Source of the DNA: Dyadobacter sp. CY356
GTDB taxonomy: Bacteria; Bacteroidota; Bacteroidia; Cytophagales; Spirosomataceae
Assembly (NCBI RefSeq): GCF_021440195.1
Contig: NZ_JAJTSZ010000005.1
Span: 310,001 to 374,000, forward strand
Reading direction: 5' to 3'
DNA: 64,000 nucleotides
The translations under genes were made by a program, and so were the position numbers. Shown here one piece after another: positions 26,750-40,197 of the stretch. The notes under the pieces were generated by a model, which saw only the letters and a list, made by a program, of their open reading frames with translations, searched no databases and was not told the DNA's origin. The first letter of the stretch is position 1; the number at the start of each line of letters is the position of its first letter.

Positions 26750-29700
26750 CTAAACCAACTCACGTTTTTTACGTGATTGTTTTTCGCGGGATTCAGCCAA
26801 TGCATCGTATTCTTCTTTCGATCCAACGATGATATCAACGTATTTACGCATACCAGTACCGGCCGGGATTAAGTGACCAACGATTACGTTTTCTTTCAAG
26901 CCTTTCAATTCGTCACGTTTTCCACGTACGGCAGCTTCTGAAAGTACTTTCGTTGTTTCCTGGAACGAAGCCGCAGAAACAAAGCTTTCAGTACCTAACG
27001 AAGCTTGTGTGATACCCATCAAAGTAGGTTTCGCCACAGCAGCCTGTGCATCACGCGCAGCAACCAATTTTAGGTCACGACGTTTCAAGCTTGAATTTTC
27101 ATCACGTAAACGACGTACTGAAATGATCATACCTGGTTTAAGTGTTTCCGAGCTACCAGCATCTTCAACCACTTTCATGTCAAGTATTTTATCATTTTCT
27201 TCACGGAATACAACGCGGTCAACTGCCTGCATTTCAAGGAAGTTAGTATCACCTGCGTCAAGTATTTCTACTTTCTGCATCATCTGGCGTACGATACACT
27301 CGATATGCTTGTCATTGATCTTCACACCTTGCAGACGATATACCTCCTGAATTTCATTCACAAGATATTCCTGAACTGCTGTTGGTCCTTTGATAGACAA
27401 GATATCAGCTGGTGTGATCGCTCCATCGGATAACGGATCACCTGCTTTCACGAAGTCACCATCCTGAACAAGAATGTGTTTCGAAAGAGCAACCATGTAG
27501 CGGCGTTGTGTACCATCTCTTGATTCGATATGAATCTCGCGGTTACCACGTTTAACACCACCATAAGCAACTACACCGTCGATTTCAGAAACCGTTGCAG
27601 GGTTTGATGGGTTACGCGCTTCGAATAATTCCGTTACACGCGGCAGACCTCCCGTAATATCGCGGGTTTTTCCAACCACACGTGGGATTTTCGCCAAAGG
27701 CTGACCCGCTTTAATCGGCGAACCATTCTTAACAACCAAACGAGCTCCAACTGGTAAGTTATATCCTTTTTCAGTTTGGTCTTTCAACAACGTGCTCTTT
27801 CCTTTAACCACCAATGCAGGGTTTTTGGTTTTATCACGTGTTTCAATAATAACTGATTCCTGGAAACCTGTTTGCTCATCGAATTCTTCACGGTAGGTAA
27901 TTCCTTCTTCAATAGCATCGAATGAAACGGTACCAGTGAATTCAGAAAGAATAACTGCGTGATATGGATCCCATGTACAAAGCTCCTGTCCTTTTGTTAC
28001 TTTGTCGCCGTCTTTTACAAGAAGCTGAGCACCGTAAGGAACGTTATTAGAGATTAGCAACTGACCAGTTTCAAGGTTAACGATTTTCACCTCACCTGAA
28101 CGGCCCATTACTACTGTAATAGGATCTCCGTCATTATTTACTGAATCAACCAGACGAAGTTCTTCAAACTGAATAGTTCCGTCAAACTTCGCTTTGATGT
28201 TGGCATCAACAGAAATGTTGGATGCCGTACCACCCACGTGGAATGTACGAAGTGTAAGCTGCGTACCTGGCTCACCAATTGACTGCGATGCAATTACACC
28301 GACAGCTTCACCGATGTTAACCATGTAAGCCGAAGCAAGAGAACGTCCGTAACATTTCGCACAAACACCATTACGTGTTTCGCAAGTAAGTACAGAGCGA
28401 ATTTCTACGCTTTCGATACTTGTTTCATCAATATAAGAAGCGATTTCTTCTGTGATTTCCTGACCAGATGTAAGGATAATTTCTCCTGACAAAGGATCAA
28501 ATACATCATGCACACTAACACGGCCTAAAATACGCTCAGAAAGTGGTTCAACGATATCTTCGTTGTCTTTCAAAGCAGAGATGGCAATACCACGAAGTGA
28601 ACCACAGTCATTTTCAACCACTACAACATCCTGCGCAACGTCATGTAAACGACGGGTCAGGTAACCTGCATCCGCTGTTTTCAAGGCTGTATCCGCAAGA
28701 CCTTTACGTGCACCGTGCGTTGAGATAAAGTATTCCAAAACGTCAAGACCTTCTTTAAAGTTAGAAAGAATCGGGTTTTCAATAATTTCACCTGCTCCAC
28801 CAGCCATGTTTTTCTGAGGCTTGGCCATAAGACCCCTCATTCCACCCAGCTGACGAATTTGTTCACGGGAACCACGTGCACCTGAGTGCATCATCATATA
28901 GATGGAGTTAAATCCACCCTGATCCGTTTCCAATTGCTTCATCAATGTTTCTGTGATACGTGAGTTAACACGTGTCCAGATATCGATAACCTGGTTGTAA
29001 CGTTCGTTTTCAGTGATAAGACCCATCAAGTAGTTACTCCAGACGTTTTCAACGTCTATTTTCGCCTGCTCGATCAGTTTTACTTTTTCGTCTGGTACCA
29101 TTACATCATTAAGCCCCATTGACAAACCACCTTTAAAGGCCATTTGGAAACCGAGTTCTTTGATCTCATCCAGGAATTGCGCTGTACGGGCAACACCTGC
29201 AAGTTTAAATACCAAACCGATGATCTGCTGTAATTTTTTCTTGGTAAGCAATTCATTAATATAACCTACCTCAGCTGGAACCGCCTGGTTGAACAGGATA
29301 CGGCCGGCAACTGTGTCGACTAATTTAATTTCAAACGTTCCATCATCGTTACGTACACGCAGACGGCATTTGATATTGGCATGCTTGGAAAGTTTGCCTT
29401 CGTTGATCGCGATGATAACTTCATCAGGACCGTAGAAAATCATTCCTTCACCAATAATTGGATACTCAGGAGTGCTTACACGACCTTTTGTTACATAATA
29501 CAGACCCAAAACCATGTCTTGTGATGGTACCGTAATCGGTGCACCATTGGCAGGGTTAAGGATGTTATGTGAAGAAAGCATCAACATCGAAGCTTCCAAA
29601 ACGGCTTCCTGACCCAATGGCACGTGAACGGCCATCTGGTCACCGTCAAAGTCAGCGTTGAATGCAGTACACACCAATGGGTGTAACTGGATCGCTTTTC

Positions 29701-31072
29701 CTTCGATCAGCTTAGGCTGGAACGCCTGGATACCTAAACGGTGAAGCGTTGGAGCACGGTTTAGAAGAACAGGGTGTCCTTTCAAAACGTTTTCCAAAAT
29801 ATCCCAAATCACAGGATCCTTACGATCTACGATTTTCTTAGCTGATTTTACAGTTTTAACAATTCCGCGCTCGATAAGCTTGCGAATGATAAACGGCTTG
29901 AATAATTCAGCAGCCATATCTTTCGGCAAACCACACTCGTGCAATTTCAATTCCGGTCCTACAACAATTACAGAACGACCAGAATAATCGACACGCTTAC
30001 CAAGTAAGTTTTGACGGAAACGTCCTTGCTTACCTTTAAGCATATCAGAAAGTGATTTCAAGGCACGGTTCCCTTCAGAACGTACCGCGTTCACTTTACG
30101 ACTGTTATCAAAAAGCGAATCAACCGCTTCCTGCAACATACGTTTTTCGTTACGCAAGATTACTTCAGGAGCTTTGATCTCGATCAAACGTTTCAGACGA
30201 TTGTTACGAATGATAACGCGGCGATACAAGTCATTTAAGTCAGAAGTCGCAAAACGACCACCGTCAAGAGGTACAAGCGGACGAAGTTCTGGTGGAATTA
30301 CCGGAACCATTTTGATCACCATCCATTCCGGGCGGTTTTCAACACGTGTATTTGCATCACGGAAAGCTTCAACAACTTTCAGACGTTTAAGCGCTTCCGC
30401 TTTACGTTGCTGAGATGTATCTGTTGCAGCCTGGTGACGAAGTTCGTAAGAAAGCTCATCCAGTTTGATACGGTTCAAAAGCATTTCCAGCGCATCAGCA
30501 CCCATCTTCGCGATAAACTTATTTGGATCCGTGTCCGGAAGCAATTGGTTTTCACGAGGAAGTTTGTCAACGATGTCAAGATATTCGTCTTCTGTAAGGA
30601 AGTCAAGGTAGCTAACGCCATCTTCTTCTTTAACACCCGCCTGAACTACGGCATATCGCTCGTAGTAAATGATCTGATCCAGTTTTTTGGTAGACAATCC
30701 AAGCAAATAACCGATTTTGTTCGGTAAGCTACGGAAGTACCAGATGTGTGCAACAGGAACCACAAGCTCAATGTGTCCCATACGCTCACGACGTACCTTT
30801 TTCTCAGTAACTTCTACACCGCAACGGTCGCAGATGATACCTTTATAACGGATACGTTTATATTTTCCACAATGACATTCCCAGTCCTTCACAGGACCGA
30901 AAATACGCTCACAGAACAAACCACCCATTTCCGGCTTATAAGTCCGGTAGTTGATAGTTTCAGGCTGGGTTACTTCACCGAATGAACTTTCCAGTATCGA
31001 TTCAGGTGATGCCAGACTGATTGTCATTCTGGAAAAATCACTATTTAGTTTTTTGTTCTTTTTGAAAGACAT
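26750..31072 (-). CDS. rpoC: RNA polymerase subunit beta-prime
   Basis: Catalytic subunit of RNA polymerase, 1440 residues, a typical Bacteroidota size. The first zinc site is C66, C68, C81 and C84 ([16 protein letters not shown]). The clamp and rudder follow, then the active-site NADFDGD motif near residue 460 that binds the catalytic magnesium. The second zinc cluster, [13 protein letters not shown], and the trigger loop [13 protein letters not shown] region lie in the middle. It is 92 bases downstream of rpoB with a hairpin in the gap. No unusual insert or break is seen. Confidence 0.98.
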   Translation of the reverse strand: MSFKKNKKLNSDFSRMTISLASPESILESSFGEVTQPETINYRTYKPEMGGLFCERIFGPVKDWECHCGKYKRIRYKGIICDRCGVEVTEKKVRRERMGHIELVVPVAHIWYFRSLPNKIGYLLGLSTKKLDQIIYYERYAVVQAGVKEEDGVSYLDFLTEDEYLDIVDKLPRENQLLPDTDPNKFIAKMGADALEMLLNRIKLDELSYELRHQAATDTSQQRKAEALKRLKVVEAFRDANTRVENRPEWMVIKMVPVIPPELRPLVPLDGGRFATSDLNDLYRRVIIRNNRLKRLIEIKAPEVILRNEKRMLQEAVDSLFDNSRKVNAVRSEGNRALKSLSDMLKGKQGRFRQNLLGKRVDYSGRSVIVVGPELKLHECGLPKDMAAELFKPFIIRKLIERGIVKTVKSAKKIVDRKDPVIWDILENVLKGHPVLLNRAPTLHRLGIQAFQPKLIEGKAIQLHPLVCTAFNADFDGDQMAVHVPLGQEAVLEASMLMLSSHNILNPANGAPITVPSQDMVLGLYYVTKGRVSTPEYPIIGEGMIFYGPDEVIIAINEGKLSKHANIKCRLRVRNDDGTFEIKLVDTVAGRILFNQAVPAEVGYINELLTKKKLQQIIGLVFKLAGVARTAQFLDEIKELGFQMAFKGGLSMGLNDVMVPDEKVKLIEQAKIDVENVWSNYLMGLITENERYNQVIDIWTRVNSRITETLMKQLETDQGGFNSIYMMMHSGARGSREQIRQLGGMRGLMAKPQKNMAGGAGEIIENPILSNFKEGLDVLEYFISTHGARKGLADTALKTADAGYLTRRLHDVAQDVVVVENDCGSLRGIAISALKDNEDIVEPLSERILGRVSVHDVFDPLSGEIILTSGQEITEEIASYIDETSIESVEIRSVLTCETRNGVCAKCYGRSLASAYMVNIGEAVGVIASQSIGEPGTQLTLRTFHVGGTASNISVDANIKAKFDGTIQFEELRLVDSVNNDGDPITVVMGRSGEVKIVNLETGQLLISNNVPYGAQLLVKDGDKVTKGQELCTWDPYHAVILSEFTGTVSFDAIEEGITYREEFDEQTGFQESVIIETRDKTKNPALVVKGKSTLLKDQTEKGYNLPVGARLVVKNGSPIKAGQPLAKIPRVVGKTRDITGGLPRVTELFEARNPSNPATVSEIDGVVAYGGVKRGNREIHIESRDGTQRRYMVALSKHILVQDGDFVKAGDPLSDGAITPADILSIKGPTAVQEYLVNEIQEVYRLQGVKINDKHIECIVRQMMQKVEILDAGDTNFLEMQAVDRVVFREENDKILDMKVVEDAGSSETLKPGMIISVRRLRDENSSLKRRDLKLVAARDAQAAVAKPTLMGITQASLGTESFVSAASFQETTKVLSEAAVRGKRDELKGLKENVIVGHLIPAGTGMRKYVDIIVGSKEEYDALAESREKQSRKKRELV

Positions 31073-31123
31073 AATTAAAGAGTCGTTTGTCTGTTAGTCG
31101 AAACTCAATTTGTATTGCATTTC

Positions 31124-31155
31124 TAAGCAGAGCGACATTGCTGCCGCTCTGCTTA
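31124..31155 (-). other. Hairpin in the rpoB-rpoC gap
   Basis: TAAGCAGAGCG (31124-31134) pairs with CGCTCTGCTTA (31145-31155), extended outside by TAGTCG/CGACTA (31095-31100, 31156-31161). No T-run follows on the minus strand, so it more likely marks mRNA stability or processing than termination. Confidence 0.55.
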
Positions 31156-31164
31156 CGACTAAAA

Positions 31165-34100
31165 TTAGTCCAGCGTAATTTCCAATGCCAATCCACGAAG
31201 CTCGTGAACAAGTACATTGAATGACTCCGGAATATTAGGTTTCGGAAGGTTTTCACCTTTTACGATAGCTTCGTATGCTTTGGCACGACCCACTACATCA
31301 TCCGATTTCACGGTAAGGATTTCCTGAAGAATGTGAGATGCACCGAATGCTTCAAGTGCCCACACTTCCATTTCTCCAAAACGCTGACCTCCAAACTGTG
31401 CTTTACCACCCAACGGCTGTTGTGTAATAAGCGAGTATGGCCCAATCGAACGTGCGTGCATTTTATCATCAACCAAGTGACCCAGTTTCATCATGTACAT
31501 AAGTCCAACTGTAATCGGCTGATCAAAACGTTCTCCGCTTAGTCCGTTGTAAAGATAAGTACGTCCCCAATCCGGCAATCCAGCTTCTTTCAACTCAGCT
31601 GCAACTTCTGCTTCCGTAGCTCCATCGAAGATCGGAGTAGCATAGCGACGACCAAGTTTAAGACCTGCCCATGCAAGAATTGTTTCGTAAATCTGACCTA
31701 TGTTCATACGTGAAGGTACCCCAAGTGGGTTCAATACGATGTTCATTGGTGTTCCGTCTTCAAGGAATGGCATATCTTCATCACGTACAATACGGGCAAC
31801 TACCCCTTTGTTACCGTGACGACCCGCCATTTTATCCCCTACTTTCAATTTACGTTTCTTAGCGATATATACTTTCGCAAGTTTCACGATACCGGCAGGA
31901 AGTTCATCTCCAACTTCAAGAGCGAAACGGTCACGTTTGAAACGGCCCATCAACTCGCTGCGAGCGTTAAGATAATTCTTCAATGCAAGAGAAACCTGAC
32001 GGTTTGTATGCGCATCCTCAGTCCATGAATCAGTTAATACATCACCGATCAAGTTTACTTCCTCAACCACTGCATACTGGCTTTCATCACGGTATGGGTT
32101 GTTTGCAGGGAACAAGTTTTCAGAGATATTTCTCACGTTAAACTTCATTCCTTTGCTGATCAGCTCATCACCGAATTTATGTTTAACACCCTGGCTTGTT
32201 TTACCATCAACCAAAGCAACAAGCTTTTCAATAATACGTCCGCGAAGTGCTGTCAAATCACGGCCATATTTCTTCATAAGCAATTTCAATTCGTCCTTGT
32301 GCTTAGCACGCTCTTCTTTCGTCGGACGAGAGAAAAGTTTAGTATCAATAACAACACCTTTCATAGATGGAGGTGCTTTTTTCGAAGCATCTTTCACATC
32401 ACCGGCTTTGTCACCAAAGATCGCACGAAGAAGTTTTTCTTCCGGAGTTGGATCGGATTCACCTTTTGGTGTAATCTTACCAATTAGAATATCACCTTCT
32501 TTTACTTCAGTACCAACTTGTACGATACCGTTTTCATCAAGGTTTTTAACAGTTTCTTCGCTTACGTTAGGAATCTCAGCAGTAAGTTCTTCTTCTCCAC
32601 GTTTCGTATCACGAACTTCCAGTTCAAATTCTTCAATGTGAATAGAAGTAAAGATATCATCACGAACCACTTTCTCAGAGATTACAATCGCATCCTCAAA
32701 GTTATATCCCTGCCAAGGCATGAACGCTACCAAAAGGTTACGACCCAATGCAAGTTCTCCACCTTCTGTACCGTAACCCTGGCAAAGTGCTTCACCCTTA
32801 GAAACCCGCTGTCCTTTAAGAACCATAGGCTGAAGGTTTAAACAAGTATCCTGGTTGGTACGACGGAATTTAACAAGATCGTAAGAAACGCTGTCTTCAA
32901 TAAAGCTGACAAGTTGTTCTTCCGGTGTTCTTTCGTAGCGAACAACGATTTTAGTTGCATCTACATATTCAATCACACCGTCACCCTCAGCTACTACCAA
33001 TGCACGTGAATCCATCGCAACACGTTTTTCAAGGCCAGTTCCAACGATTGGCGCTTGTGGGCGCAACAATGGAACTCCCTGACGCTGCATGTTCGATCCC
33101 ATCAGGGCACGGTTGGCATCATCATGTTCAAGGAAAGGAATAAGAGAAGCTGCAACCGATACAATCTGGTTAGCGGCAACGTCCATATAAGATGCCTGCG
33201 ATGGATCAACCATCGGGAAGTCACCTTCAAAACGCGTCTTGATCTTGTCTACCGTAAAGTTTCCTTCTGCATCAACCGAAGCGTTAGCCTGGGCGATGTA
33301 TTTGGAATCTTCCTCTTCGGCAGTCATATAAATAAGTTCGTTCGTCAGCTTTCCGCCGCTGTCGATCACACGATAAGGAGTTTCGATAAAACCCATTCCG
33401 TTAACTTTGGCAAATACGCAAAGAGATGAGATCAAACCAATGTTCGGTCCTTCCGGAGTTTCGATTGTACACAGACGACCGTAGTGGGTGTAGTGAACGT
33501 CACGAACCTCAAAACCTGCTCTTTCACGGGAGAGACCACCAGGCCCAAGCGCAGACATACGTCTTTTGTGGGTAATCTCAGCCAATGGATTTGTTTGATC
33601 CATGAACTGTGATAACTGGTTTGTACCAAAGAATGAGTTGATAACAGAAGAAAGCGTACGCGCGTTGATCAAATCAACAGGCTTGAAATCTTCGTTATCA
33701 CGTACGTTCATACGTTCTTTAATGGTACGGGCCATACGAGCCAAACCTACACCGAACTGTGCGTAAAGTTGCTCTCCAACAGTACGAACACGACGGTTTG
33801 ACAAGTGGTCAATATCATCGACAACTGCTTTCGCATTGATAAGACCGATCAAATACTTAACGATTGAAACGATATCACCAGTTGTCAGAACGCGAACGTC
33901 AAGACTTGTGTCAGAACCTAATTTTTTGTTGATACGATAACGACCAACATCTCCAAGGTCATAACGTTTATCACTGAAGAACAAACTTTGGATTACATCT
34001 CTTGCCGTTTGTTCATCCGGTGCTTCTGCGTTACGAAGCTGACGGTAAATTTGCTCAACAGCCTCTTTGTCAGAGTTTGAGCTATCTTTTTGCAGCGTGT

Positions 34101-35028
34101 TATAAATGATATTATAATCCGCAACATTCATGTCTTCTTTGTGAAGGATCACTGACTTCTGGCCAGATTCCACGATAACTTCGATATCCTCAGGAGTGAT
34201 CGTTGAATCACGCTCAAGCAATACTTCGTTACGCTGGATAGAAACTACCTCTCCGGTATCTTCATCCACGAAATCTTCTGTCCAGGTGCGGAGAACTCTC
34301 GCAGCCAAACGACGGCCAACAGCTTTTTTCAAATTTGTAGGTGTCGCTCCGATTTCTTCAGAAAGTCCGAAGAGATCAAGGATGTCCTTATCAGAACCAA
34401 AACCGATGGCTCTTAAAAGCGTAGTAACCGGGAATTTCTTCTTACGGTCAATATATGCATACATAACATTATTCACGTCAGTTGAGAATTCAATCCATGA
34501 ACCCTTAAACGGAATAATACGTGCAGAATATAATTTAGAACCGTTTGTGTGCTTGCTCATAGAGAAGAACACACCCGGCGAACGGTGTAACTGAGAAACA
34601 ATAACACGTTCAGCACCATTGATTACAAACGAACCGCGATCCGTCATATAAGGGATATTTCCTAAAAATACCTCTTGTTCAATGGTTTCAAATTCTTCGT
34701 GATCAGCATCATTACATATCAAACGTAATTTTGCTTTTAGAGGAACGGCATAAGTCAATCCACGATCAATAGATTCGTCGACAGAATACTTTGGCGGCTC
34801 TAATAAATAATCGATAAATTCCAGCACGAAGTTGTCGCGTGAATCTGCAATAGGAAAGTTCTCAGCGAAAACTTTGTACAATCCTTCGTCAGAACGATCT
34901 TCTACTGATGTATCAAGACTGAAGAAATCCCGGAATGATTGTACCTGGATTCCCAACAGATCCGGATAATCAATAATCTGATTAATCCTGGAGAAATTTT
35001 TTCTGGGAGTTGCTTTAATTGTAGCCAA
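31165..35028 (-). CDS. rpoB: RNA polymerase subunit beta
   Basis: Beta subunit of RNA polymerase, 1287 residues. The rifampicin-binding region is intact ([55 protein letters not shown]). The [10 protein letters not shown] and catalytic-core [17 protein letters not shown] stretches are present near residues 690 and 1080. The C-terminus ends [16 protein letters not shown]. Located after rplL, with a terminator-like hairpin between. The 336 bases upstream of its start hold that hairpin but no gene. Confidence 0.98.
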   Translation of the reverse strand: MATIKATPRKNFSRINQIIDYPDLLGIQVQSFRDFFSLDTSVEDRSDEGLYKVFAENFPIADSRDNFVLEFIDYLLEPPKYSVDESIDRGLTYAVPLKAKLRLICNDADHEEFETIEQEVFLGNIPYMTDRGSFVINGAERVIVSQLHRSPGVFFSMSKHTNGSKLYSARIIPFKGSWIEFSTDVNNVMYAYIDRKKKFPVTTLLRAIGFGSDKDILDLFGLSEEIGATPTNLKKAVGRRLAARVLRTWTEDFVDEDTGEVVSIQRNEVLLERDSTITPEDIEVIVESGQKSVILHKEDMNVADYNIIYNTLQKDSSNSDKEAVEQIYRQLRNAEAPDEQTARDVIQSLFFSDKRYDLGDVGRYRINKKLGSDTSLDVRVLTTGDIVSIVKYLIGLINAKAVVDDIDHLSNRRVRTVGEQLYAQFGVGLARMARTIKERMNVRDNEDFKPVDLINARTLSSVINSFFGTNQLSQFMDQTNPLAEITHKRRMSALGPGGLSRERAGFEVRDVHYTHYGRLCTIETPEGPNIGLISSLCVFAKVNGMGFIETPYRVIDSGGKLTNELIYMTAEEEDSKYIAQANASVDAEGNFTVDKIKTRFEGDFPMVDPSQASYMDVAANQIVSVAASLIPFLEHDDANRALMGSNMQRQGVPLLRPQAPIVGTGLEKRVAMDSRALVVAEGDGVIEYVDATKIVVRYERTPEEQLVSFIEDSVSYDLVKFRRTNQDTCLNLQPMVLKGQRVSKGEALCQGYGTEGGELALGRNLLVAFMPWQGYNFEDAIVISEKVVRDDIFTSIHIEEFELEVRDTKRGEEELTAEIPNVSEETVKNLDENGIVQVGTEVKEGDILIGKITPKGESDPTPEEKLLRAIFGDKAGDVKDASKKAPPSMKGVVIDTKLFSRPTKEERAKHKDELKLLMKKYGRDLTALRGRIIEKLVALVDGKTSQGVKHKFGDELISKGMKFNVRNISENLFPANNPYRDESQYAVVEEVNLIGDVLTDSWTEDAHTNRQVSLALKNYLNARSELMGRFKRDRFALEVGDELPAGIVKLAKVYIAKKRKLKVGDKMAGRHGNKGVVARIVRDEDMPFLEDGTPMNIVLNPLGVPSRMNIGQIYETILAWAGLKLGRRYATPIFDGATEAEVAAELKEAGLPDWGRTYLYNGLSGERFDQPITVGLMYMMKLGHLVDDKMHARSIGPYSLITQQPLGGKAQFGGQRFGEMEVWALEAFGASHILQEILTVKSDDVVGRAKAYEAIVKGENLPKPNIPESFNVLVHELRGLALEITLD

Positions 35029-35303
35029 GGCTATGTCTGATTTTGGGTTAGTAGAACGAAAACCAAGCGACGATGTAACTCTTTACAACACGCAATCGTA
35101 CTAATTAGTTTAAAACCTTAATCGTTTGCCTCGTAGAGAAATTTAGATAACGATCCCTTTTCTTCTTTTCTACGAGTAAAGAAGTGTTTCAGACCAATTA
35201 TCCGGGAAGGAGAATTAGATTACCGAAAATGAAATTTTACTTTCGGCCATATATACCAAACGAAAAGAAGTGAAATTTGTTTGGTTTACATGCAAAATAG
35301 GAA

Positions 35304-35327
35304 AAGACCTGACGAAAGTCAGGTCTT
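35304..35327 (-). terminator. Attenuator-like terminator between rplL and rpoB
   Basis: AAGACCTGAC (35304-35313), loop GAAA, GTCAGGTCTT (35318-35327). On the minus strand it is followed by TTCC and a T-rich stretch. A partial terminator here would raise L7/L12 over RNA polymerase, as known from E. coli. The rest of 35029-35364 holds a 31-base-spaced CTCGTAGA/TCTACGAG repeat and nothing else. Confidence 0.7.
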
Positions 35328-35364
35328 GTTCCCAAGATTTTATTGATGTTTGGTATAAAGCAAA

Positions 35365-35745
35365 TTACTTCACTTCAACTTCAGCACCAGCTTCTTCAAG
35401 TTGTTTTTTCAAAGCTTCTGCTTCGTCCTTAGCAACTCCTTCTTTAACTGGTTTCGGTGCACCGTCAACAAGTTCTTTTGCTTCTTTAAGTCCAAGACCT
35501 GTAAGGTCTTTAACCAATTTCACAACAGCTAGTTTACTAGCACCTGCTGCTTTCAAAATTACATCAAAAGACGTTTTCTCTTCAACTACCGGAGCGTCAC
35601 CGCCACCAGCTGGACCTGCAACCACAACTGCACCTGCAGCAGCTGGTTCGATACCATATTCGTCTTTAAGAATTGCAGCCAATTCGTTCACTTCTTTAAC
35701 CGTAAGGTTAACAAGCTGTTCCGCGAAAGCTTTCAAATCTGCCAT
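35365..35745 (-). CDS. rplL: Ribosomal protein L7/L12
   Basis: Stalk protein of the 50S subunit, 126 residues, acting in factor binding. N-terminal dimerisation helices ([29 protein letters not shown]), an Ala/Gly/Pro hinge near 40-50, and the C-terminal domain with [28 protein letters not shown]. It follows rplJ by 96 bases and is upstream of the attenuator-like hairpin. A long antisense frame over this gene is a composition artefact. Confidence 0.97.
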   Translation of the reverse strand: MADLKAFAEQLVNLTVKEVNELAAILKDEYGIEPAAAGAVVVAGPAGGGDAPVVEEKTSFDVILKAAGASKLAVVKLVKDLTGLGLKEAKELVDGAPKPVKEGVAKDEAEALKKQLEEAGAEVEVK

Positions 35746-35841
35746 TTTTATTTTTGATTTTGTGATTATACAAATAGATGAATTTTTGAGCTCAATATTA
35801 ACTCTGACCCGCGGAGCTCAACCGGGCAGATATTCAATAAA

Positions 35842-36372
35842 TTAGTCTTCTTTCTCAGATAAAGTCTTAAGAATACCAGCCAATTTGTTGCCACCGCTCG
35901 AAAGAGCCGAGATAACGTTTTTGGCAGGAGATTGCAACAGACCGATAATCTCTCCAACCATCTCTTGTTTAGATTTAAGAGCGATCAGAACGTCAAGCTG
36001 GCTTTCACCAACAAAAACAGATGAATCAACAGAAGCTCCTTTAAATTTAAGCTTGTCACTACCTGCTTTTTTCTTGAATTCTTTAATCAGCTGTGCAGGA
36101 ACTTTACCTGACTCCGGGTGAAACATTACTCCGGAAAAACCTTTCAAAACTGTGTCGAAAGAAGAATAATCCGTATCTAGTGTTTCTAATGCTTTCTTAA
36201 TCAGAGTATTCTTTACAACACGATACTCGATACCGCGCTCGAAGCACAGGCTTCTAAGTACGTTAACCTCACTTACAGTCATTCCTGCAGCACTGGTGAT
36301 ATAGAAGTATGGCGTGTTCGAGAATTTCTGACTTAGCTCGTCAATAATTACTGCTTTCTCTTCCCGTGTCAT
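35842..36372 (-). CDS. rplJ: Ribosomal protein L10
   Basis: Base of the L7/L12 stalk, 176 residues from the ATG at 36372 (MTREEKAVIIDEL), two bases after the rplA stop codon. A longer frame up to 36402 would overlap rplA and lacks family support. The RNA-binding N-terminal half and the C-terminal helix that binds L7/L12 dimers (SGGNKLAGILKTLSEKED) are visible. Confidence 0.95.
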   Translation of the reverse strand: MTREEKAVIIDELSQKFSNTPYFYITSAAGMTVSEVNVLRSLCFERGIEYRVVKNTLIKKALETLDTDYSSFDTVLKGFSGVMFHPESGKVPAQLIKEFKKKAGSDKLKFKGASVDSSVFVGESQLDVLIALKSKQEMVGEIIGLLQSPAKNVISALSSGGNKLAGILKTLSEKED

Positions 36373-36373
36373 A

Positions 36374-37072
36374 TTATAATCCTGGAATCGTGTTTTTGTC
36401 AATAGTCACACCCGGGCTCATCGTAGACGACAAGTGAATGCTTTTTACGTAAGTACCTTTTGCCGATGAAGGCTTAAGGCGGATCAAGGTATTAATAACC
36501 TCAGTCGCGTTCTGTGCAAGTTGGTCTGGTCCAAAAGAAACCTTTCCTACGCTTGTATGAATAATTCCCGATTTGTCAACCTTGAAATCAATCTTACCTG
36601 CTTTAACTTCTTTCACAGCTTTAGCTACATCTGGTGTAACTGTACCTGATTTAGGGTTTGGCATCAGACCACGAGGACCCAATACTTTACCTAACTTACC
36701 AACTTTTGCCATTACACTAGGCATTGTGATAATCACGTCGATGTCAGTCCAGCCTTGTTCTATCTTTGTGATAAACTCGTCAAGACCAACGAAATCTGCT
36801 CCTGCTTCTTTCGCTTCGGCTTCCTTATCAGGAGTACACAAAACCAATACACGAACATCCTTTCCGGTTCCGTGTGGCAATGTTACCACGCCACGTACCA
36901 TTTGATCAGCTTTACGAGGATCAACGCCCAAACGAACGTCAATATCAACAGATGAATCAAATTTAGTATAAGAAATCGTCTTTAGGACCTCCGCTGCTTG
37001 TTCCAAGGTATAAGCCTGGGTTGCGTCGTATTTCGAAAGAGCGTCTTTTTGCTTTTTGGTCAATTTTCCCAT
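36374..37072 (-). CDS. rplA: Ribosomal protein L1
   Basis: 50S L1-stalk protein and known autogenous repressor of its operon in other bacteria; 232 residues. Core motifs include [30 protein letters not shown] and [19 protein letters not shown] near residue 130. It ends IDKNTIPGL. It follows rplK by 33 bases. Confidence 0.97.
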   Translation of the reverse strand: MGKLTKKQKDALSKYDATQAYTLEQAAEVLKTISYTKFDSSVDIDVRLGVDPRKADQMVRGVVTLPHGTGKDVRVLVLCTPDKEAEAKEAGADFVGLDEFITKIEQGWTDIDVIITMPSVMAKVGKLGKVLGPRGLMPNPKSGTVTPDVAKAVKEVKAGKIDFKVDKSGIIHTSVGKVSFGPDQLAQNATEVINTLIRLKPSSAKGTYVKSIHLSSTMSPGVTIDKNTIPGL

Positions 37073-37105
37073 GTTCTTTGTTTCTTTAGCGTATTTAAAC
37101 TACGC

Positions 37106-37555
37106 TTAGTTGTTTTCTTCCCACGGGGCTTTGCCAGCTACGGTAATACCCATACTACGAGCCGTTCCCGCGATCATTTTCATAGCAGAATCAATTGTAA
37201 AGCAGTTTAGATCAGGCATTTTAGTCTCAGCGATCGTACGAACCTGATCCCAAGTAACTGAACCAACTTTAAGACGGTTTGGCTGAGCCGAACCAACTTT
37301 TACTTTTGATGCTTCCAGAAGAAGATTTGCGGCCGGGGGAGTCTTAATGACGAAGTCAAAAGACTTATCCTTGTAGTACGTAATAACTACCGGCAATACC
37401 ACACCAGGTTTATCCTGAGTACGGCCATTGAATTGCTTACAAAACTCCATGATATTCAAACCTTTCGAACCTAATGCAGGCCCGATTGGAGGTGAAGGGT
37501 TGGCTGAGCCACCTTTTACCTGTAGTTTGACGTATCCACCTATTTCTTTTGCCAT
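37106..37555 (-). CDS. rplK: Ribosomal protein L11
   Basis: 50S protein of the GTPase-associated centre, 149 residues. The N-terminal [29 protein letters not shown] and C-terminal RNA-binding part ([25 protein letters not shown]) are typical. It follows nusG by 79 bases. Confidence 0.97.
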   Translation of the reverse strand: MAKEIGGYVKLQVKGGSANPSPPIGPALGSKGLNIMEFCKQFNGRTQDKPGVVLPVVITYYKDKSFDFVIKTPPAANLLLEASKVKVGSAQPNRLKVGSVTWDQVRTIAETKMPDLNCFTIDSAMKMIAGTARSMGITVAGKAPWEENN

Positions 37556-37634
37556 TGTTTTGGAATTTGTTCGGTTTACTGATCAATTAAACGGTTTACA
37601 TGCAAGTGGAAGCTTACCCTGCCCGTTCTTTCAA

Positions 37635-38189
37635 TCAATTATCCTTTTCTACTTGTGCGTAACTTAATTCAACGGGTGTATTACGCCCGAATATTTTTAC
37701 AACTACATTGAGTTTTTTCTTCTCATCGAATACTTCTTCAACCAAACCGATAAATCCGCTGAACGGTCCATCTACCACCTTTACGGTTTCGCCTTTCATG
37801 AAAGACATGTTTGGTGCTTCTTCGTGGTGTTCTGCTTCGTCAACTCTACCAAGAATCCGGTTGATTTCTGACTGGCGCAAAGGCACCGGTACTTTTGAAT
37901 TCCCTTCTGCGTTCCCTAAAAAACCGATCACTCCGGGAATACTTGTAATAATGTGTAAAACCTCACCTTTTGACAGATCAGCGGAAATGATAATGTATCC
38001 CGGGAAAAAGTTTTTTTCCCTAACCCGCTTTTTTCCATTACGCATTTCATATATCTTCTCAGAAGGAATAAGAATCTGCGGAACGAATTCTGTGAGTTTC
38101 TGCCGTGTTATTTCATTCTCGATGTAGGACTTGATCTTTTTCTCTTGTCCTGACACAGCACGTAATACAAACCAATTTAATCCACTCAT
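37635..38189 (-). CDS. nusG: Transcription antitermination factor NusG
   Basis: A 184-residue elongation factor that binds RNA polymerase and couples to ribosomes. The NGN domain covers residues 1-115 (NWFVLRAVSGQEKKIKSYIENEI, FFPGYIIISADL) and the KOW domain follows (GETVKVVDGPFSGFIGLVEEV). It lies 31 bases after secE, the classical order. Confidence 0.96.
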   Translation of the reverse strand: MSGLNWFVLRAVSGQEKKIKSYIENEITRQKLTEFVPQILIPSEKIYEMRNGKKRVREKNFFPGYIIISADLSKGEVLHIITSIPGVIGFLGNAEGNSKVPVPLRQSEINRILGRVDEAEHHEEAPNMSFMKGETVKVVDGPFSGFIGLVEEVFDEKKKLNVVVKIFGRNTPVELSYAQVEKDN

Positions 38190-38220
38190 ACCATTCAGGG
38201 GGTGTCGCTAAAAAATAACC

Positions 38221-38412
38221 TTAGAAAGACTGATAAAACAGTCTGAGTGCGTTTTCAAAAACAAAGTCCATTACTCCTACCACAAAGGCAAAAATAAGTG
38301 ATCCAACAAGCACTAATGTTGTGTTCGCCTGAAGCTCGTTAAAGGGAGGCCACGTAACATGCTCGGTCATTTCTTCCCAAGACGCTTTTAGAAACGAAGT
38401 AAATTTATCCAT
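38221..38412 (-). CDS. secE: Preprotein translocase subunit SecE
   Basis: A 63-residue single-pass protein that clamps SecY: amphipathic MDKFTSFLKASWEEMTEHVTWPPFNEL followed by one membrane helix, TTLVLVGSLIFAFVVGVMDFVF. An in-frame ATG at 38460 would start within the tRNA-Trp gene, so the ATG at 38412 is chosen. Confidence 0.93.
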   Translation of the reverse strand: MDKFTSFLKASWEEMTEHVTWPPFNELQANTTLVLVGSLIFAFVVGVMDFVFENALRLFYQSF

Positions 38413-38430
38413 TTTTGCTTTTTGCTTATG

Positions 38431-38501
38431 CACGGGTGGAGAGATTCGAACTCCCATCAACGGTTTTGGAGACCGCTATTCTACCCTTGAACTACACCCG
38501 T
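38431..38501 (-). tRNA. tRNA-Trp (CCA)
   Basis: A 71-base cloverleaf: acceptor arms ACGGGTG/CACCCGT, anticodon loop CTCCAAA with anticodon CCA, T-loop TTCGAATC, and a G discriminator base. It lies between tuf and secE, a widespread bacterial arrangement, with its own promoter just upstream. Confidence 0.96.
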
Positions 38502-38529
38502 ATTTCGTGCTACCCAATCTTTCGGGCTG

Positions 38530-38562
38530 CAAAGATACAAATTTAATGTTATAAAAAACAAG
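38530..38562 (-). promoter_or_regulatory. Promoter for tRNA-Trp-secE-nusG-rpl genes
   Basis: Minus strand CTTG (38559-38562), 21-base spacer, TATCTTTG (38530-38537), fitting the Bacteroidota consensus. The -33 element lies in an arm of the tuf terminator, so the two signals overlap. Confidence 0.65.
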
Positions 38563-38589
38563 TGCATTTCAAAAGAAATGCACTTGTTT
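38556..38589 (-). terminator. Terminator of tuf
   Basis: AAACAAGTGCATTTC (38556-38570) and GAAATGCACTTGTTT (38575-38589), 4-base loop, minus strand followed by TTTT. The 15-bp stem is perfect. Confidence 0.85.
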
Positions 38590-38606
38590 TAAATCATTTA
38601 TCTTGA

Positions 38607-39794
<1,188 letters not shown>

Positions 39795-39984
39795 GTCCTA
39801 AGTACGCTTAAAATTTGAAGTTATTACGAATTTATTAAACACTATTGATTGATCCCTTTTAGCTTACATTTACCAAGCCCTTCAAAATCAAAAAAACTAA
39901 ATGCAAGGATCAAAATCTTTACGGATCATCTGAGAATTTCATTTCAAATCTATCCGATCAAATGCTATTTCTAAGCATTCTCCG

Positions 39985-40056
<72 letters not shown>

Positions 40057-40197
40057 AAAATTTCAATTTTTTCGAAATGCTACGTTTAGCACATTCGCGT
40101 GAGAAATTAATCTCAGTTTAAACCACAGCCAAAAGCGACCAGCGAAAGGGCTTCAAAATGAATGTTTTCGCTAGTCGCTTGACGTGTCTTAAAAATG

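Noticed and set aside
32099-32641. A 180-codon plus-strand frame inside rpoB
   Set aside because: It lies wholly antisense to rpoB, has no start signal or family features and comes from biased codon use.
35270-35845. A 191-codon open frame on the plus strand over rplL and the rplL-rpoB gap
   Set aside because: It is antisense to a highly conserved ribosomal gene and its composition (Ser/Ala/Thr-rich) is a shadow of rplL codon bias.
38413-38460. A longer N-terminus for SecE
   Set aside because: It would be encoded by the 3' part of the tRNA-Trp gene; the ATG at 38412 gives a normal SecE.
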